A stretch of DNA of 64,000 bases, from NCBI GenBank assembly GCA_039821645.1, contig JBCBNU010000002.1, positions 1 through 64,000 of the forward strand. The letters are read 5' to 3'. Each line of letters opens with the position of its first letter. Position 1 is the first letter of the stretch. The position numbers and the translations under genes are program-made. Below, piece after piece: positions 1 to 9,600 of this stretch. The notes below the pieces were generated by a model that was not told the DNA's origin, searched no databases, and worked only from the letters and a program-made list of their open reading frames with translations. This DNA comes from CALBPI01 sp039821645. Its GTDB lineage: Bacteria > Pseudomonadota > Gammaproteobacteria > Steroidobacterales > Woeseiaceae.

Positions 1-801
1 CTCGATGCCTACGAAGGCCCGGCGCCCACCGCCGGTATCCTCGCGATTGCGGGGCCTGTCGTCGGCGATGATGTGTCGTTACTGAATATCGATTGGTCGT
101 TCTCGGTCACCGGATTGCGCGAGCAACTCAACCTGGCCCAACTTGTGGTCATCAACGATTTCGAGGCGCTTGCACACGTAGTTCCATTGCTGACTCCCGA
201 TGACTATATCGATATCGGCGCAGGTCGGAGCGATCCGACTGCACCGGCAGTTTTGATTGGACCGGGGACCGGTCTTGGCATCGCCAGCCTGATCCCGGCC
301 GGCAATCGATATGTTGCCGTACCGGGCGAAGGCGGTCACGCAACGTTACCGGCGATGAACGACGACGAAGCCGAAATCCTCTCCGAGTTTCGCAAGCGCT
401 TCGGCCACGTATCGGCCGAGCGGGTACTTTCAGGTGAAGGTCTGGTGCACTTGCATGACGTCCTGCATGACACTCAGCTGAGTGCCGCGGATATCTCGCG
501 TATCGCCCATGATGGCGATGCCGATGCGATCGCTACGTTCCATCAGTTCTTTGACTTTCTGGGCACTGTTGCCGGCAACCTCGCCCTCACGATGGGCGCG
601 CACGGCGGCGTTTACATCGGCGGTGGCGTGATCCCGGCCAACCAGGCGCTATTCGAATCCTCAGGCTTCCGCGAGCGGTTCGTGGCCAAGGGACGCTATC
701 GCGAATATCTGAATCGTATTGCCACCCGTCTGATTACCAGAGACACGCCGGCGTTACTCGGTTTGTCCGGTTTGGCGAGCAGCCTGTCGGAAAGCGATTA
801 G
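1..801 (+). CDS. glk: Glucokinase, 5' end outside the window
   Basis: This is the C-terminal part of an ATP-dependent glucokinase, which phosphorylates glucose to glucose-6-phosphate in the cytoplasm. The frame is open from base 1, so the N-terminus lies outside the window; the GTG at 73 is internal, not a start. Visible family marks are an ILAIAGPV segment before the sugar site, VINDFEALA, the glycine-rich ATP loop GPGTGLG, the substrate segment PGEGGHA with catalytic-region residues, and a C-terminal GGVYIGGGV segment, all in the order seen in the bacterial Glk family (PF02685). The 3' end overlaps the convergent PhzF-like gene by 4 bases. Sugar specificity is inferred from the family. Confidence 0.9.
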   Translation, partial: LDAYEGPAPTAGILAIAGPVVGDDVSLLNIDWSFSVTGLREQLNLAQLVVINDFEALAHVVPLLTPDDYIDIGAGRSDPTAPAVLIGPGTGLGIASLIPAGNRYVAVPGEGGHATLPAMNDDEAEILSEFRKRFGHVSAERVLSGEGLVHLHDVLHDTQLSAADISRIAHDGDADAIATFHQFFDFLGTVAGNLALTMGAHGGVYIGGGVIPANQALFESSGFRERFVAKGRYREYLNRIATRLITRDTPALLGLSGLASSLSESD

Positions 802-1688
802 TCGATTCTCGCGCGCCCGGTAGCGAAAGCTCGGCAAGCCCCGGCAAGGTAGATCTCCTCGACGGCACCCTTGTATTTCACCGTGTGCAATTCGAGCTGG
901 CTGGGTCGCCCCATTTGCACACCCTGTGATACGTACCAATCTACGGCGTCGGGAACGCTCGGATCGCGACTAGCCAGCAAGCCTACCAACGCGCAATTCG
1001 CACTGCCCGTCGCTGGGTCCTCAGGTACCCCATCAAGCGGCGCGAACATCCGGGCTTCTATGATCTGGCCGTCACGCACATAACAAAGCAGGTCGGGGTT
1101 AACACCCGCCGCGACAGCGATATCCAGCGCATGAAGATCGACTTTCACCCGCCGCAAGGAAGCCTCACCTTTCAGTGCTACGCAACTAAATGGCAAGCCG
1201 GTCGAGGCCTCACACGGGTCATGCACAGACGTGTCGATCTCATCCTCCGCCAACCCAAGCACTGAAGACACCAACGCGATTGGATACGACTCGCCCTCAG
1301 ATAAAGGCTCGGGGGCACGCAGGCGCGCACGATTTGCATGCTCGAGATCAACGGTAAGCACCACCCGACCCGCAAGCTCTTCGAACCGGACTTGCGAATG
1401 CTCCAGCATCCCGCGCGCAGCGAGTGCGCAGGCAGTGCCGATATTGGGATGACCCGCAAACGGCACTTCCCGAGTCGGCGTAAAGATTCGCACGCGGAAG
1501 TCGCAGTCGTCGCGATCGGAGGGTAAGACAAACGTGGTTTCTGAAAAATTGAATTCGCTAGCGAGTCGCTGCATCGCCGCATCAGAAATACCGCGACCGT
1601 CAAAGAACACCGCTAAAGGGTTGCCGCCGCCTGCATCACGCGTGAAGACGTCGACGATTGCGAAGTCCCGTTCAGCGTGGATCGTCAT
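798..1688 (-). CDS. PhzF family isomerase-like protein
   Basis: A 296-residue member of the PhzF/diaminopimelate-epimerase fold family. The hallmark SET motif is present, with Glu50 matching the catalytic acid of PhzF. GNPLAV near residue 22 and the C-terminal DPATGSANCAL segment are also family signatures. The substrate is unknown; most family members outside phenazine operons have no proven reaction, and no phenazine genes are nearby. It is the last gene of a six-gene minus-strand run. Its start overlaps the small lipoprotein gene by 17 bases and its end overlaps glk by 4 bases on the opposite strand. Confidence 0.88.
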   Translation of the reverse strand: MTIHAERDFAIVDVFTRDAGGGNPLAVFFDGRGISDAAMQRLASEFNFSETTFVLPSDRDDCDFRVRIFTPTREVPFAGHPNIGTACALAARGMLEHSQVRFEELAGRVVLTVDLEHANRARLRAPEPLSEGESYPIALVSSVLGLAEDEIDTSVHDPCEASTGLPFSCVALKGEASLRRVKVDLHALDIAVAAGVNPDLLCYVRDGQIIEARMFAPLDGVPEDPATGSANCALVGLLASRDPSVPDAVDWYVSQGVQMGRPSQLELHTVKYKGAVEEIYLAGACRAFATGRARID

Positions 1689-1914
1689 CCGTCCCTTCCG
1701 TATCGCTCATCGCCGCGTCCAACTCCTCTTTTCTGGACATCGCGATATCGTTGACCGCTTGCGCGCGGTCAATTGGGCGTTTGACGGAATCGGCGATCGG
1801 CGTGTCCGATGCCGGCGGCTCCGCCTGCGTGTCTTCTTTGCCGTGAACCTCAACCTCACCGGAGTCAAAACATCCCGCGACAATACCCATCATCAAAAGC
1901 ACTACAAATCTCAT
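1672..1914 (-). CDS. Small predicted lipoprotein
   Basis: An 80-residue protein of unknown function. The N-terminus is a short hydrophobic stretch ending in VAGC, a lipobox with Cys15 as the expected acylation site. The rest is a charged, low-complexity tail rich in Asp, Glu and Ser. It overlaps the hydrolase gene upstream by 4 bases (ATGA) and the PhzF-like gene downstream by 17 bases, so it is probably translated as part of the operon. The context argues that it is real; the sequence gives no function. It is predicted to sit in the envelope. Confidence 0.6.
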   Translation of the reverse strand: MRFVVLLMMGIVAGCFDSGEVEVHGKEDTQAEPPASDTPIADSVKRPIDRAQAVNDIAMSRKEELDAAMSDTEGTDDDPR

Positions 1915-2423
1915 GAATCACCTATCTCAACGTTACGAAGAATGAAGCTCTGCAACCAATCGCAAATCTCTGGAAGTGCACTCGACAGTCGATGATCGCT
2001 GTCAACAAGGTGCAAAGATACCTTGCCACCCTCCGCGTACCGCAGACTATTGGCCACCGGGACAACGTCATCATGCCACCCATGCACGATCGCTACCGGG
2101 CACGGTGGCAATGAAGGTGTCAGTGCCTCGTATCCTGGCATAAAAAACGCTGGAGCCAACACGAACAAGCCGGCAACACCGCGCTGTGTTGCAGCTGCTG
2201 TGGCAACGTGACCTCCCATACTGGACCCTACCAACACAACTTGTGGGTCGCTGATCCCATCGAGGGTCGCAAGCAGTTTGTCCACGCGGGGCTGCGGCTC
2301 CCGCATGCCCTGGTAATCGACCGAAGTGACATCGGCACCGAGCTCCCGAACGGTTTCCGCCATTGCCGTGATCTTGCTGCCCCAAGGACCGGACTCAAGA
2401 CCGTGTGAAAAAACAACGTGCAT
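1911..2423 (-). CDS. Small alpha/beta hydrolase
   Basis: A 170-residue alpha/beta-hydrolase fold protein. The nucleophile elbow is GSSMGG around residue 67, the oxyanion-side start is VVFSHGLESGPWGSK, and the C-terminal His is probably in the SDHRL segment near residue 146. The length and the SHG-x-ESGPxGxK opening fit the small single-domain group that includes YqiA and other short esterase-like hydrolases. The substrate is not known. It starts 23 bases after the GTPase gene upstream and overlaps the lipoprotein gene by 4 bases. Confidence 0.8.
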   Translation of the reverse strand: MHVVFSHGLESGPWGSKITAMAETVRELGADVTSVDYQGMREPQPRVDKLLATLDGISDPQVVLVGSSMGGHVATAAATQRGVAGLFVLAPAFFMPGYEALTPSLPPCPVAIVHGWHDDVVPVANSLRYAEGGKVSLHLVDSDHRLSSALPEICDWLQSFILRNVEIGDS

Positions 2424-2446
2424 AGTTGGCTCCCTGTGGTGAACAC

Positions 2447-3730
2447 CTAGCGACCGAGTCGCGCCCGAATATCTTCCCGAGCGGTCGCCAATACCGATTC
2501 ACGATCGATACTGGAGAGGATACGGCGGACGGTTTGCTTCGGCCCCGCCTCACCCCACGATTTGCCGGCCGCGAGATACTCTCGAGCGACCTGGCCGACG
2601 ATGTACGTGCCGTAGTAAGCGATCGCACTTTGCGCGCCCGCGGTTAACGCCGTGGAAAGACCACCACTGCCCACCTTGAGTGCACTGGAGATGACATGCG
2701 CAACCCACAGCGTGCCCATCAGTGCCAGCGCCTCACCGCTGATCACACTGACAAGCTTGCCCGCATCATTGCGCGACATCGGCAACCCGAACACCTGCGA
2801 CAGGTGCATGATCATGCCGACGTCAATCGCGGCAGCGGCCAACAGATCCGCAACGGGAACCGGATTGAGACCAACGGCAATACCTTTGCCAATGCAGTAC
2901 GTACGCACCAACCGCTCAGCGAGCTCACTGCGTGCAGCAACGAGTCGCACGCCGACCTTGTCGGACAGGTCCGCCGCAAACAACGAAGCGTTGAGCGCCG
3001 CGAGCGTTTTGCCGTCATGTTCAACAATATTCCAAATGGCCTCGCGCAACGCCTCCAGATCCGGCGCGCGTTCGCGCAATTCCTCGCGTTCGTTCCCGTT
3101 CTCGTCCACGACCACTACCGATACCGACTTCGGTTGTGCCGAAACCGCCACAACCCGATCCCCGGAGATCAATTCTGCCGACCGTTTTCGCAGTGCATTT
3201 AGCAATATCTCAAGTTCCTGGGTCGTATACCGGTCCATCTTGTTGAGCACCAGCAGAACCGGTGGACCCAATGCAGTCAATTCACCTAATGCCAGAAACT
3301 CAGTTTCGGTGAGATCGCTATCCACCGTGAACAAAATGATGTCGGCGCGCCGTGCTACCTCGTTCGCAATCGACTCGCGCGACTCACCGTCTGCCTCGTC
3401 GATACCTGGCGTGTCGATAACGAACACGCCGCCCGCAGAGCGCGTCTCGAGCTGTGCAATTGACGCTTGCTTGGTCTCACCATGCAGCGGGCTGACGCTG
3501 AACACCTCTGACCCGACCAGCGCGTTGAGTAATGAGGACTTGCCCGTGGACACACGCCCGAAAGCGGCCACGTGCAAATGGCCCTTTTCGATCTTGTCCA
3601 GCATCGCACGCACCGCCTCATAGTCACTCGCCAAGGACTCTCGAACAGCTTTTGGCAGGCGCTGGTCCTCGAGCAGTGTGGAGAGCGACTGGCGCGCGAG
3701 TTCCAGATTGTGATCACCCTGTTCACTCAC
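2447..3730 (-). CDS. P-loop GTPase with C-terminal DUF697-like membrane domain
   Basis: A 427-residue protein. The GTPase core shows the P-loop GRVSTGKS (58-65), DTPG (106-109) and NKMD (163-166). The C-terminal part from about 255 has alanine- and glycine-rich hydrophobic helices (GIAVGLNPVPVADLLAAAAID and onward) typical of DUF697/YcjF-like proteins, so it probably contacts the inner membrane. It overlaps the second, related GTPase gene by 4 bases. The pair are homologous in layout but clearly diverged. GTP binding is well supported. The cellular role is unknown; relatives are linked to envelope stress or membrane remodelling only by loose analogy. Confidence 0.8.
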   Translation of the reverse strand: MSEQGDHNLELARQSLSTLLEDQRLPKAVRESLASDYEAVRAMLDKIEKGHLHVAAFGRVSTGKSSLLNALVGSEVFSVSPLHGETKQASIAQLETRSAGGVFVIDTPGIDEADGESRESIANEVARRADIILFTVDSDLTETEFLALGELTALGPPVLLVLNKMDRYTTQELEILLNALRKRSAELISGDRVVAVSAQPKSVSVVVVDENGNEREELRERAPDLEALREAIWNIVEHDGKTLAALNASLFAADLSDKVGVRLVAARSELAERLVRTYCIGKGIAVGLNPVPVADLLAAAAIDVGMIMHLSQVFGLPMSRNDAGKLVSVISGEALALMGTLWVAHVISSALKVGSGGLSTALTAGAQSAIAYYGTYIVGQVAREYLAAGKSWGEAGPKQTVRRILSSIDRESVLATAREDIRARLGR

Positions 3731-5229
3731 GACTCGCGATCTCGCAATTGTGACCAGGCCAGGCGTGCGATGCGATTGACGTCGGTTTGCAGGTCTGAAT
3801 CGAGCGCCTCCGAGACTGCAGAGGCCGCAGCTTCGGCGTCCAGGACGTTCGCTTCGGCCAGCGACTTAGCAAGCCCGCGCCCCACTGCGTCGAAAATCGT
3901 ACCGTAGGCAACCGCATGCACGAGACCACCGGCGAGCGTACCGACACCCGGGAATGCTTTAAGTGCGTTTCCGGCTATCGCCAACGTGATCGGCACAACC
4001 TTACCCACTCGACTCTGACTGAGATCAAGAAAGCGGGATATTTCGATGTCGCGTGCTTCCTGCCCGTAGAGGCGGCAAAGCTGACGCGTCAGGTCGGATC
4101 CCAAGTAACCTTGAATCACAATGTCGGTCCCGGGGGTCACGGCGGCCAGCGCTCCAACCACGGCCTTGCGTGTCGTCGCCGCCACGATCTCAGCAGCACG
4201 TCGATCGCGGTATGCATATTCAGCATGCTTGAGTTGATCATCGGCGAGATCCAGCAGTGCACGCTCACGCAGCGAATTGACGGCCGCGAGGTTTCCGCCG
4301 ACAAGCTCTTCCAGTGCCAGCACAAGTTCTGTGACCTCAGCCGATCGCGCCTCGATGGACAATTGCTCCTGGCCAGTCGCATCCCGTCGCAGCACCTCGC
4401 GCTCGCCACCAGCTATGGTCACGACGAGCACTGGCGCCACATCGTCTGGTCCCGACGCGCCGGAGAGTCGCTGTGTGATCGACGCTTTGATCTCATCGCG
4501 CTGCGCATCGCTGTACCGATCCGCCTTGTTCAGGGAGACGATCAATGGTTTCCCGGCCTCACGCAGGCGCTCCAACGCGGCCACTTGCTGGCGGGTCAGA
4601 TCCCCATCGGTGACAAACACGACCACGTGGGCTCTGCGCGCCTCCTCCATCATTGCCTCGTCCAACTCCCCACCGACAGCCTCGAGACCGGGCAGATCGC
4701 TGATATGGATTTGCGCGCCTGTTGCCGCCTGCCATTGAAAACGGCGCGCTTGTGTCGTCGAACCTGCTAAGGGAGAGACCTCGATCATGGCCTCCGGCAA
4801 AAGCGCCTTGGCCAGCGACGACTTGCCGGTACTCACCGATCCGAACAGGACAATGTCGAGCGTCTGCTGCTCTGCGGCATCGGCGATCGTCGACAACGTT
4901 TCCTGCGCCTTCGCGGTATCCGCGCCGGCAAGTGCAAGCCCCTCTGCACGTGCTTTGAGCGCCGATGCATCCATACGTGCCACTGTTGGTGAGGTGGATT
5001 TATTGCGCTGTCGGGGAGCGATCAACTTCCAGGAAACCACCACAAACCCGACCGACAGCAATACGAATCCCCCGAGGACACCGAAACGCACAACCGCAGG
5101 TAGCGTCTGCAGCCGTTCCCAAAGATCCAGCGCACGATCGGTCAATCCCAACAACAGACTTGTCAGGAAAACGAATGCGCAGAACAACACGATCGCGAGT
5201 ACGACTTTCCAACTGCGCCCGAGCGTCAT
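3727..5229 (-). CDS. Membrane-anchored P-loop GTPase, DUF697-like
   Basis: A 500-residue relative of the next gene in the operon. Two N-terminal transmembrane helices (about 8-28 and 46-66) precede the GTPase core with P-loop GSVSTGKS (130-137), DLPG (178-181) and NKAD (234-237). The C-terminal part (about 340-480) has the helical hydrophobic DUF697-like domain with GALAAVTPGTD. It overlaps both neighbours by 4 bases: the symporter upstream and the soluble-looking GTPase downstream. Two distinct GTPases in tandem suggest a hetero-complex at the inner membrane, which is inference. Confidence 0.8.
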   Translation of the reverse strand: MTLGRSWKVVLAIVLFCAFVFLTSLLLGLTDRALDLWERLQTLPAVVRFGVLGGFVLLSVGFVVVSWKLIAPRQRNKSTSPTVARMDASALKARAEGLALAGADTAKAQETLSTIADAAEQQTLDIVLFGSVSTGKSSLAKALLPEAMIEVSPLAGSTTQARRFQWQAATGAQIHISDLPGLEAVGGELDEAMMEEARRAHVVVFVTDGDLTRQQVAALERLREAGKPLIVSLNKADRYSDAQRDEIKASITQRLSGASGPDDVAPVLVVTIAGGEREVLRRDATGQEQLSIEARSAEVTELVLALEELVGGNLAAVNSLRERALLDLADDQLKHAEYAYRDRRAAEIVAATTRKAVVGALAAVTPGTDIVIQGYLGSDLTRQLCRLYGQEARDIEISRFLDLSQSRVGKVVPITLAIAGNALKAFPGVGTLAGGLVHAVAYGTIFDAVGRGLAKSLAEANVLDAEAAASAVSEALDSDLQTDVNRIARLAWSQLRDRES

Positions 5230-6605
5230 GCGTCAACCCGTTTCGGAGCGCCCGTCAGGCAAATCATCGCAACCAGCAGGGGCAATAACCGCTCCGTCCA
5301 GTCGCCAGGCAAGTCGGGCTGCGCATGCAGCAACACGGTCAGAGAAAAACCGGTGAGCATCGATGCGAGCGTGCGCCAGGCACCTGGCTCACGACCAATC
5401 AGGCGAATGACTAGAACGGGCCCAAGTGCAGATCCGACCGCATGCCATGCGAATAGCACTCGAGAGAAGATGTCCTGCGGCAAGTACAGCGCCAGCACTA
5501 CCGCCGCGATGCAGACCACAAACACCACAACCCGCGTGGTCGCTGGTGAGCGGGTCGCGTCGGCGGCATCTCCCTGCCAATCGTAGGCGAGCGAGCCGGC
5601 GACAGTCAGCAACTGACTATCGGCCGTCGACATGATTGCGGCGAGCACCGCGGCAAGCACAAGGCCAGCCGCGATCGGAGGTAGCACGCTGCTCGCAGCC
5701 GCAAACAAGACCGCCTCTCCATCCCCGAGCACGATTCCCGCCTCGCGCGCGGCAAGTCCCAAGGTCAGCATGCCGCTGTACACGAGAATAGCCCAGAGCA
5801 AAGCGACAGCACGTCCCTTGCGTAATTCGGTGTCATCCGCCAGTGCCATGAAGCGACTGACGACATGTGGCTGTCCGGGGTAACCAAGTCCAATACCCAG
5901 AGTGCCCAGAGCAAAACCGATCGCCGCTGGCATGCTTGCGTGCACCAGCGCAGGTGGCGGCGGTTGACTACCGCTAATGCCCGCACCGAGCACCAACAGC
6001 GGCAACACTACCGCGACGAAAACCATCAGCATTGCCTGCAAGGCATCGGTGACACTCACGGCCCAGAAACCACCGATCATCGTGTAAATAGCGACCACAG
6101 CAGCACCCGCGATAATCGACTGTTGCGTTGACCAACCGAAATTCTCTTCAAACGCTTTTCCAGCACCATCAAACTGCGCGGCGATATAGAAAGCGAAGCA
6201 AAACACGATGATCAGACTGGCTACCCGCATCAGCGGAACACGCGCACGTCCCAGGGACAACGGCGCGATCACAGATGTCAGTGTCAGCGCGCCCTCTTTG
6301 CGCGCCAATCGATGCAGGCGCGGCGCAACCCAAGTCCAATTGAGCAGAAATCCGCCCAGCGTTGCAGGCAGCAACCAGAGTGACTGCACACCCCAAAGAT
6401 AGGCGCTGCCACTGACGCCGAGTAGCGTCCATGCCGATGACGAGCTCGCGCTTGCCGATAGTCCTGCAATCCAGCCGCCCATGCGGCCTCCCGCAAGCAG
6501 GAAGTCACGAGTGTCCTGGTTACGACCGGAAGCCCAGACGCCCAGGCCCAGCAGCAGCAGGTTGTAGGCGGCGAGCGTGGCCAGTACGGTGGCATCGCGC
6601 GTCAT
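5226..6605 (-). CDS. Sodium:solute symporter (SSS family)
   Basis: A 459-residue polytopic inner-membrane transporter of the PutP-type family. The early TM1-TM2 region reads RDFLLAGGRMGGWIAGLSAS, followed by many hydrophobic helices and the SSS segment GFALGTLGIGLGYPGQPHVV, which resembles PutP around its substrate-binding TM. The start was set at ATG 6605; an ATG at 6626 would overlap the start of the divergent oxoprolinase gene. Neither has a clear Shine-Dalgarno sequence. The substrate may be an amino acid such as proline, but this is not proven. It heads the operon with the two GTPase genes. Confidence 0.85.
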   Translation of the reverse strand: MTRDATVLATLAAYNLLLLGLGVWASGRNQDTRDFLLAGGRMGGWIAGLSASASSSSAWTLLGVSGSAYLWGVQSLWLLPATLGGFLLNWTWVAPRLHRLARKEGALTLTSVIAPLSLGRARVPLMRVASLIIVFCFAFYIAAQFDGAGKAFEENFGWSTQQSIIAGAAVVAIYTMIGGFWAVSVTDALQAMLMVFVAVVLPLLVLGAGISGSQPPPPALVHASMPAAIGFALGTLGIGLGYPGQPHVVSRFMALADDTELRKGRAVALLWAILVYSGMLTLGLAAREAGIVLGDGEAVLFAAASSVLPPIAAGLVLAAVLAAIMSTADSQLLTVAGSLAYDWQGDAADATRSPATTRVVVFVVCIAAVVLALYLPQDIFSRVLFAWHAVGSALGPVLVIRLIGREPGAWRTLASMLTGFSLTVLLHAQPDLPGDWTERLLPLLVAMICLTGAPKRVDA

Positions 6606-6624
6606 TGCGTTATGGTAGCGGATC

Positions 6625-9600
6625 ATGTCTGAAGATAGCGATAACTCACCGGGCTGGCGATTCTGGATTGACCGCGGTGGCACATTCACCGACGTCATCG
6701 CCCGTGCTCCCGACGGTACCGAACACGTTCAGAAGTTGCGCTCTTCCGCGCCATCGCTCTATGCCGATGCGGCGGTCGAGGCGATTCGGCAGATTCTCGC
6801 GAACTCGACCGTCAACACACGTTTTGTCCAGAGCATTCGCATTGGGACAACGGTCGCAACCAACGCGCTGCTTGAGGCGAGCGCGCCACCCATCGCCTTG
6901 CTGGTCACAGAGGGTTTCTCTGATCTGTTGCAGATTGCCGATCAAAGGCGGCGCCAGTTATTCGGGCTCGAACTTGTTCCGCGAGAAATTCCTATTGCGA
7001 GAATACTCACAACACGCGCGCGTGTGCAGGCCGACGGCAGAGAGTTATCGAGTCACAATCTCGAAGCGTTGGAGCAAGCGTTTACCGAGCTTGCCGAGGA
7101 TCATATCGAACATCTTGCCATCAGCCTCTTGCACAATTGGCAACATCCGTCGCACGAGGAGATCGCCCTTGGCCTTGCGAGAAGCGTCGGTATCAAGCAC
7201 ATCACCTGCAGTCATCAAACCGCCCCGATTCGCGGCTACCTCGCGCGCACCGAAACCACGCTGGTCGATACCTGGCTGACACCGGTGCTCCATGACTATC
7301 TCAGTCAATTCAAGAACGCACTGGGAGACATTGCTGACGTTGAGCGTATCACGGTCATGCAAAGCCACGGCGGCCTCGCGTCAGCTGCGACTGTACGCGG
7401 GAAAGATGCCGTGCTGTCCGGCCCTGCCGGAGGTCTGATCGCATTGGCGGAAGGCGCTAAGGCGGTCAACCTTTCCGCCGTGATCGGCATGGATATGGGC
7501 GGCACGTCGACGGATATTTGCCATTGGCGCGGCACGTTTGAACAACAGACCGATAATGAGATCGGCGGGTATCGGTTGCACACGCCGATGCTGCGACTCG
7601 ACACGATCGCGAGCGGTGGTGGTTCGCTGTTGTCTTGTGCTGATGGTCGACTGCAAGTGGGGCCCGGCTCGGCCGGCGCATCACCCGGACCGGCTGCCTA
7701 CGGCATGCAAGGTCCGGCAACACTGACCGACGCAAACGTGGTACTCGGTCGGCTACCGCCGGAATTTTTGCCAACCGTTTTCGGTGAGCACGGCGACCTT
7801 CCACTCCAAACATCTGCAGCCCAAGCGGCGATCGACGCGTTGCGTTTGGAAAACGCCGCCTTGCTCGGTGACGCCTCTCTCGAGACGCTTGCGGAAGGCT
7901 GGCTCCGGATCGCGGTCGAACAAGTCGCAAATGCGGGACGTCAGCTGACATTAAAGCACGGTAGTGATTCGCGGCAATTCGCGCTCGCAGCGTTCGGTGG
8001 CGCCGCAGGGCAAATCGCCTGCGCCGTAGCTGATGCGCTCAATGTGAGCACCATCTGGTTACACCCACGTGCCGGTGTCCTGAGCGCGCTGGGCATCGGC
8101 ATTGCCGAACGCAAAACGTTGCGGGAGATTTCGATTGAGGCGCCGTTGCACGAGTGTTGGAACCGAATCGAAGCCGAGCGAAAAGCGCAGGCTCGCACAC
8201 TTGCTACAGACGCGCGATTGGAGACGACGGCGCTGATCGCCATCGCCGGCACCGACGGTAGCCTCGAGATTCCTTGGGCAGATATCGATTCGCTGCGGAC
8301 GCTGTTTAAGCAACATCACCAAAAACGATATGGGGTCGAACCCGAAGGCGAACTCACACTCGTTGGCGTTCGCTATTGCGTAGCTATCAGCACGCACAAC
8401 GATGTGCCTATCGAGACCTGGCCAAGCGCAACCGCGCTCGGCGAGTCCACACTGTGGTTGCAGGGGAAACCCCATCGAGTGCCCGTCTTGCCGCCTGCCG
8501 CGATCGGCGAAACCCCAATTGCTGGTCCATTTATCATTGTGTCCGATCACACCACGCTGGTCGTCGAACCTGGCTGGTCCGCTACTCGAAATGCCTCCAA
8601 TCATCTGCTGTTGCATCGAATAAGACGCGCGAGCGTTGTTGCACCCAAAGACAAAGCAGTTGACCCCGCGCTACTCGAGGTCTTCAACCGTCGCTTTACG
8701 CTCGTCGCCGAGCACATGGGGCATGTTCTGGAGCGCACCGCACAGTCGGTGAACATTCGAGAGCGGCTCGACTACTCCTGTGCATTGTTCGATGCAAACG
8801 CAAATCTCATTGCCAACGCACCGCACATGCCCGTTCACTTAGGTTCGATGGGCAGCAGCGTGCAACACGTCTTGGAGCGCGTGCCATCGCTAAAGGACGG
8901 TGATGTGTATCTCGTCAATAGTCCGTACGCCGGAGGCACGCATTTGCCAGATATCACGGCAGTGCGACCCTGGTTCGACCAGCAAGGTGACGTGCGCTTC
9001 TTTGTTGCGAGCCGGGCGCATCACGCCGATGTGGGCGGACTGACCCCAGGCTCGATGCCCGCCAACAGCACAACCATCGATCAGGAGGGGGTTCTGCTGG
9101 ACTGTTTCCAGTTGGTTGCAGATGGTGTGATTCGCGAGGCGGAGCTGAGGTCTTTGCTTTCAGACGCCGCATACCCGGCACGAAACCCCGAGCGTAATGT
9201 CAGCGACCTAAAAGCGCAGCTCGCCGCTTTACAGGAGGGTTGCGGCCAGATCGGCAGACTCGTGAACTCATTTGGCGAGGCGACGGTCGATCGATACATG
9301 CACTTCGTATTCGAGAACGCCCGCAGGACCATAGCCGATGTGATCGCGAAGCTGCCCAATGGCGAGGCAAGCGTTGTACTTGACGATCAAAGCCAGGTTA
9401 ACGTCGCGTTGGTCGTTCGAGACCAGCGGTTGACCGTCGACTTCACGGGCACCAGTGCTCAGCACTTGGGAAACTTTAACGCGCCAGCGGCGGTGACGCG
9501 CGCGGCAGTATTGTACTTTCTCCGAGTACTGGCGGAGCGGGATATTCCGCTGAACGACGGTTGCCTCGCTGACGTTGAGATCATCGTTCCACCGCGCTCA

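Noticed and set aside
2652..3623. A long plus-strand frame opposite the first GTPase gene
   Set aside because: The minus-strand frame has full GTPase motifs. The opposite frame is rich in Ser, Thr and Arg, as expected for a mirrored frame.
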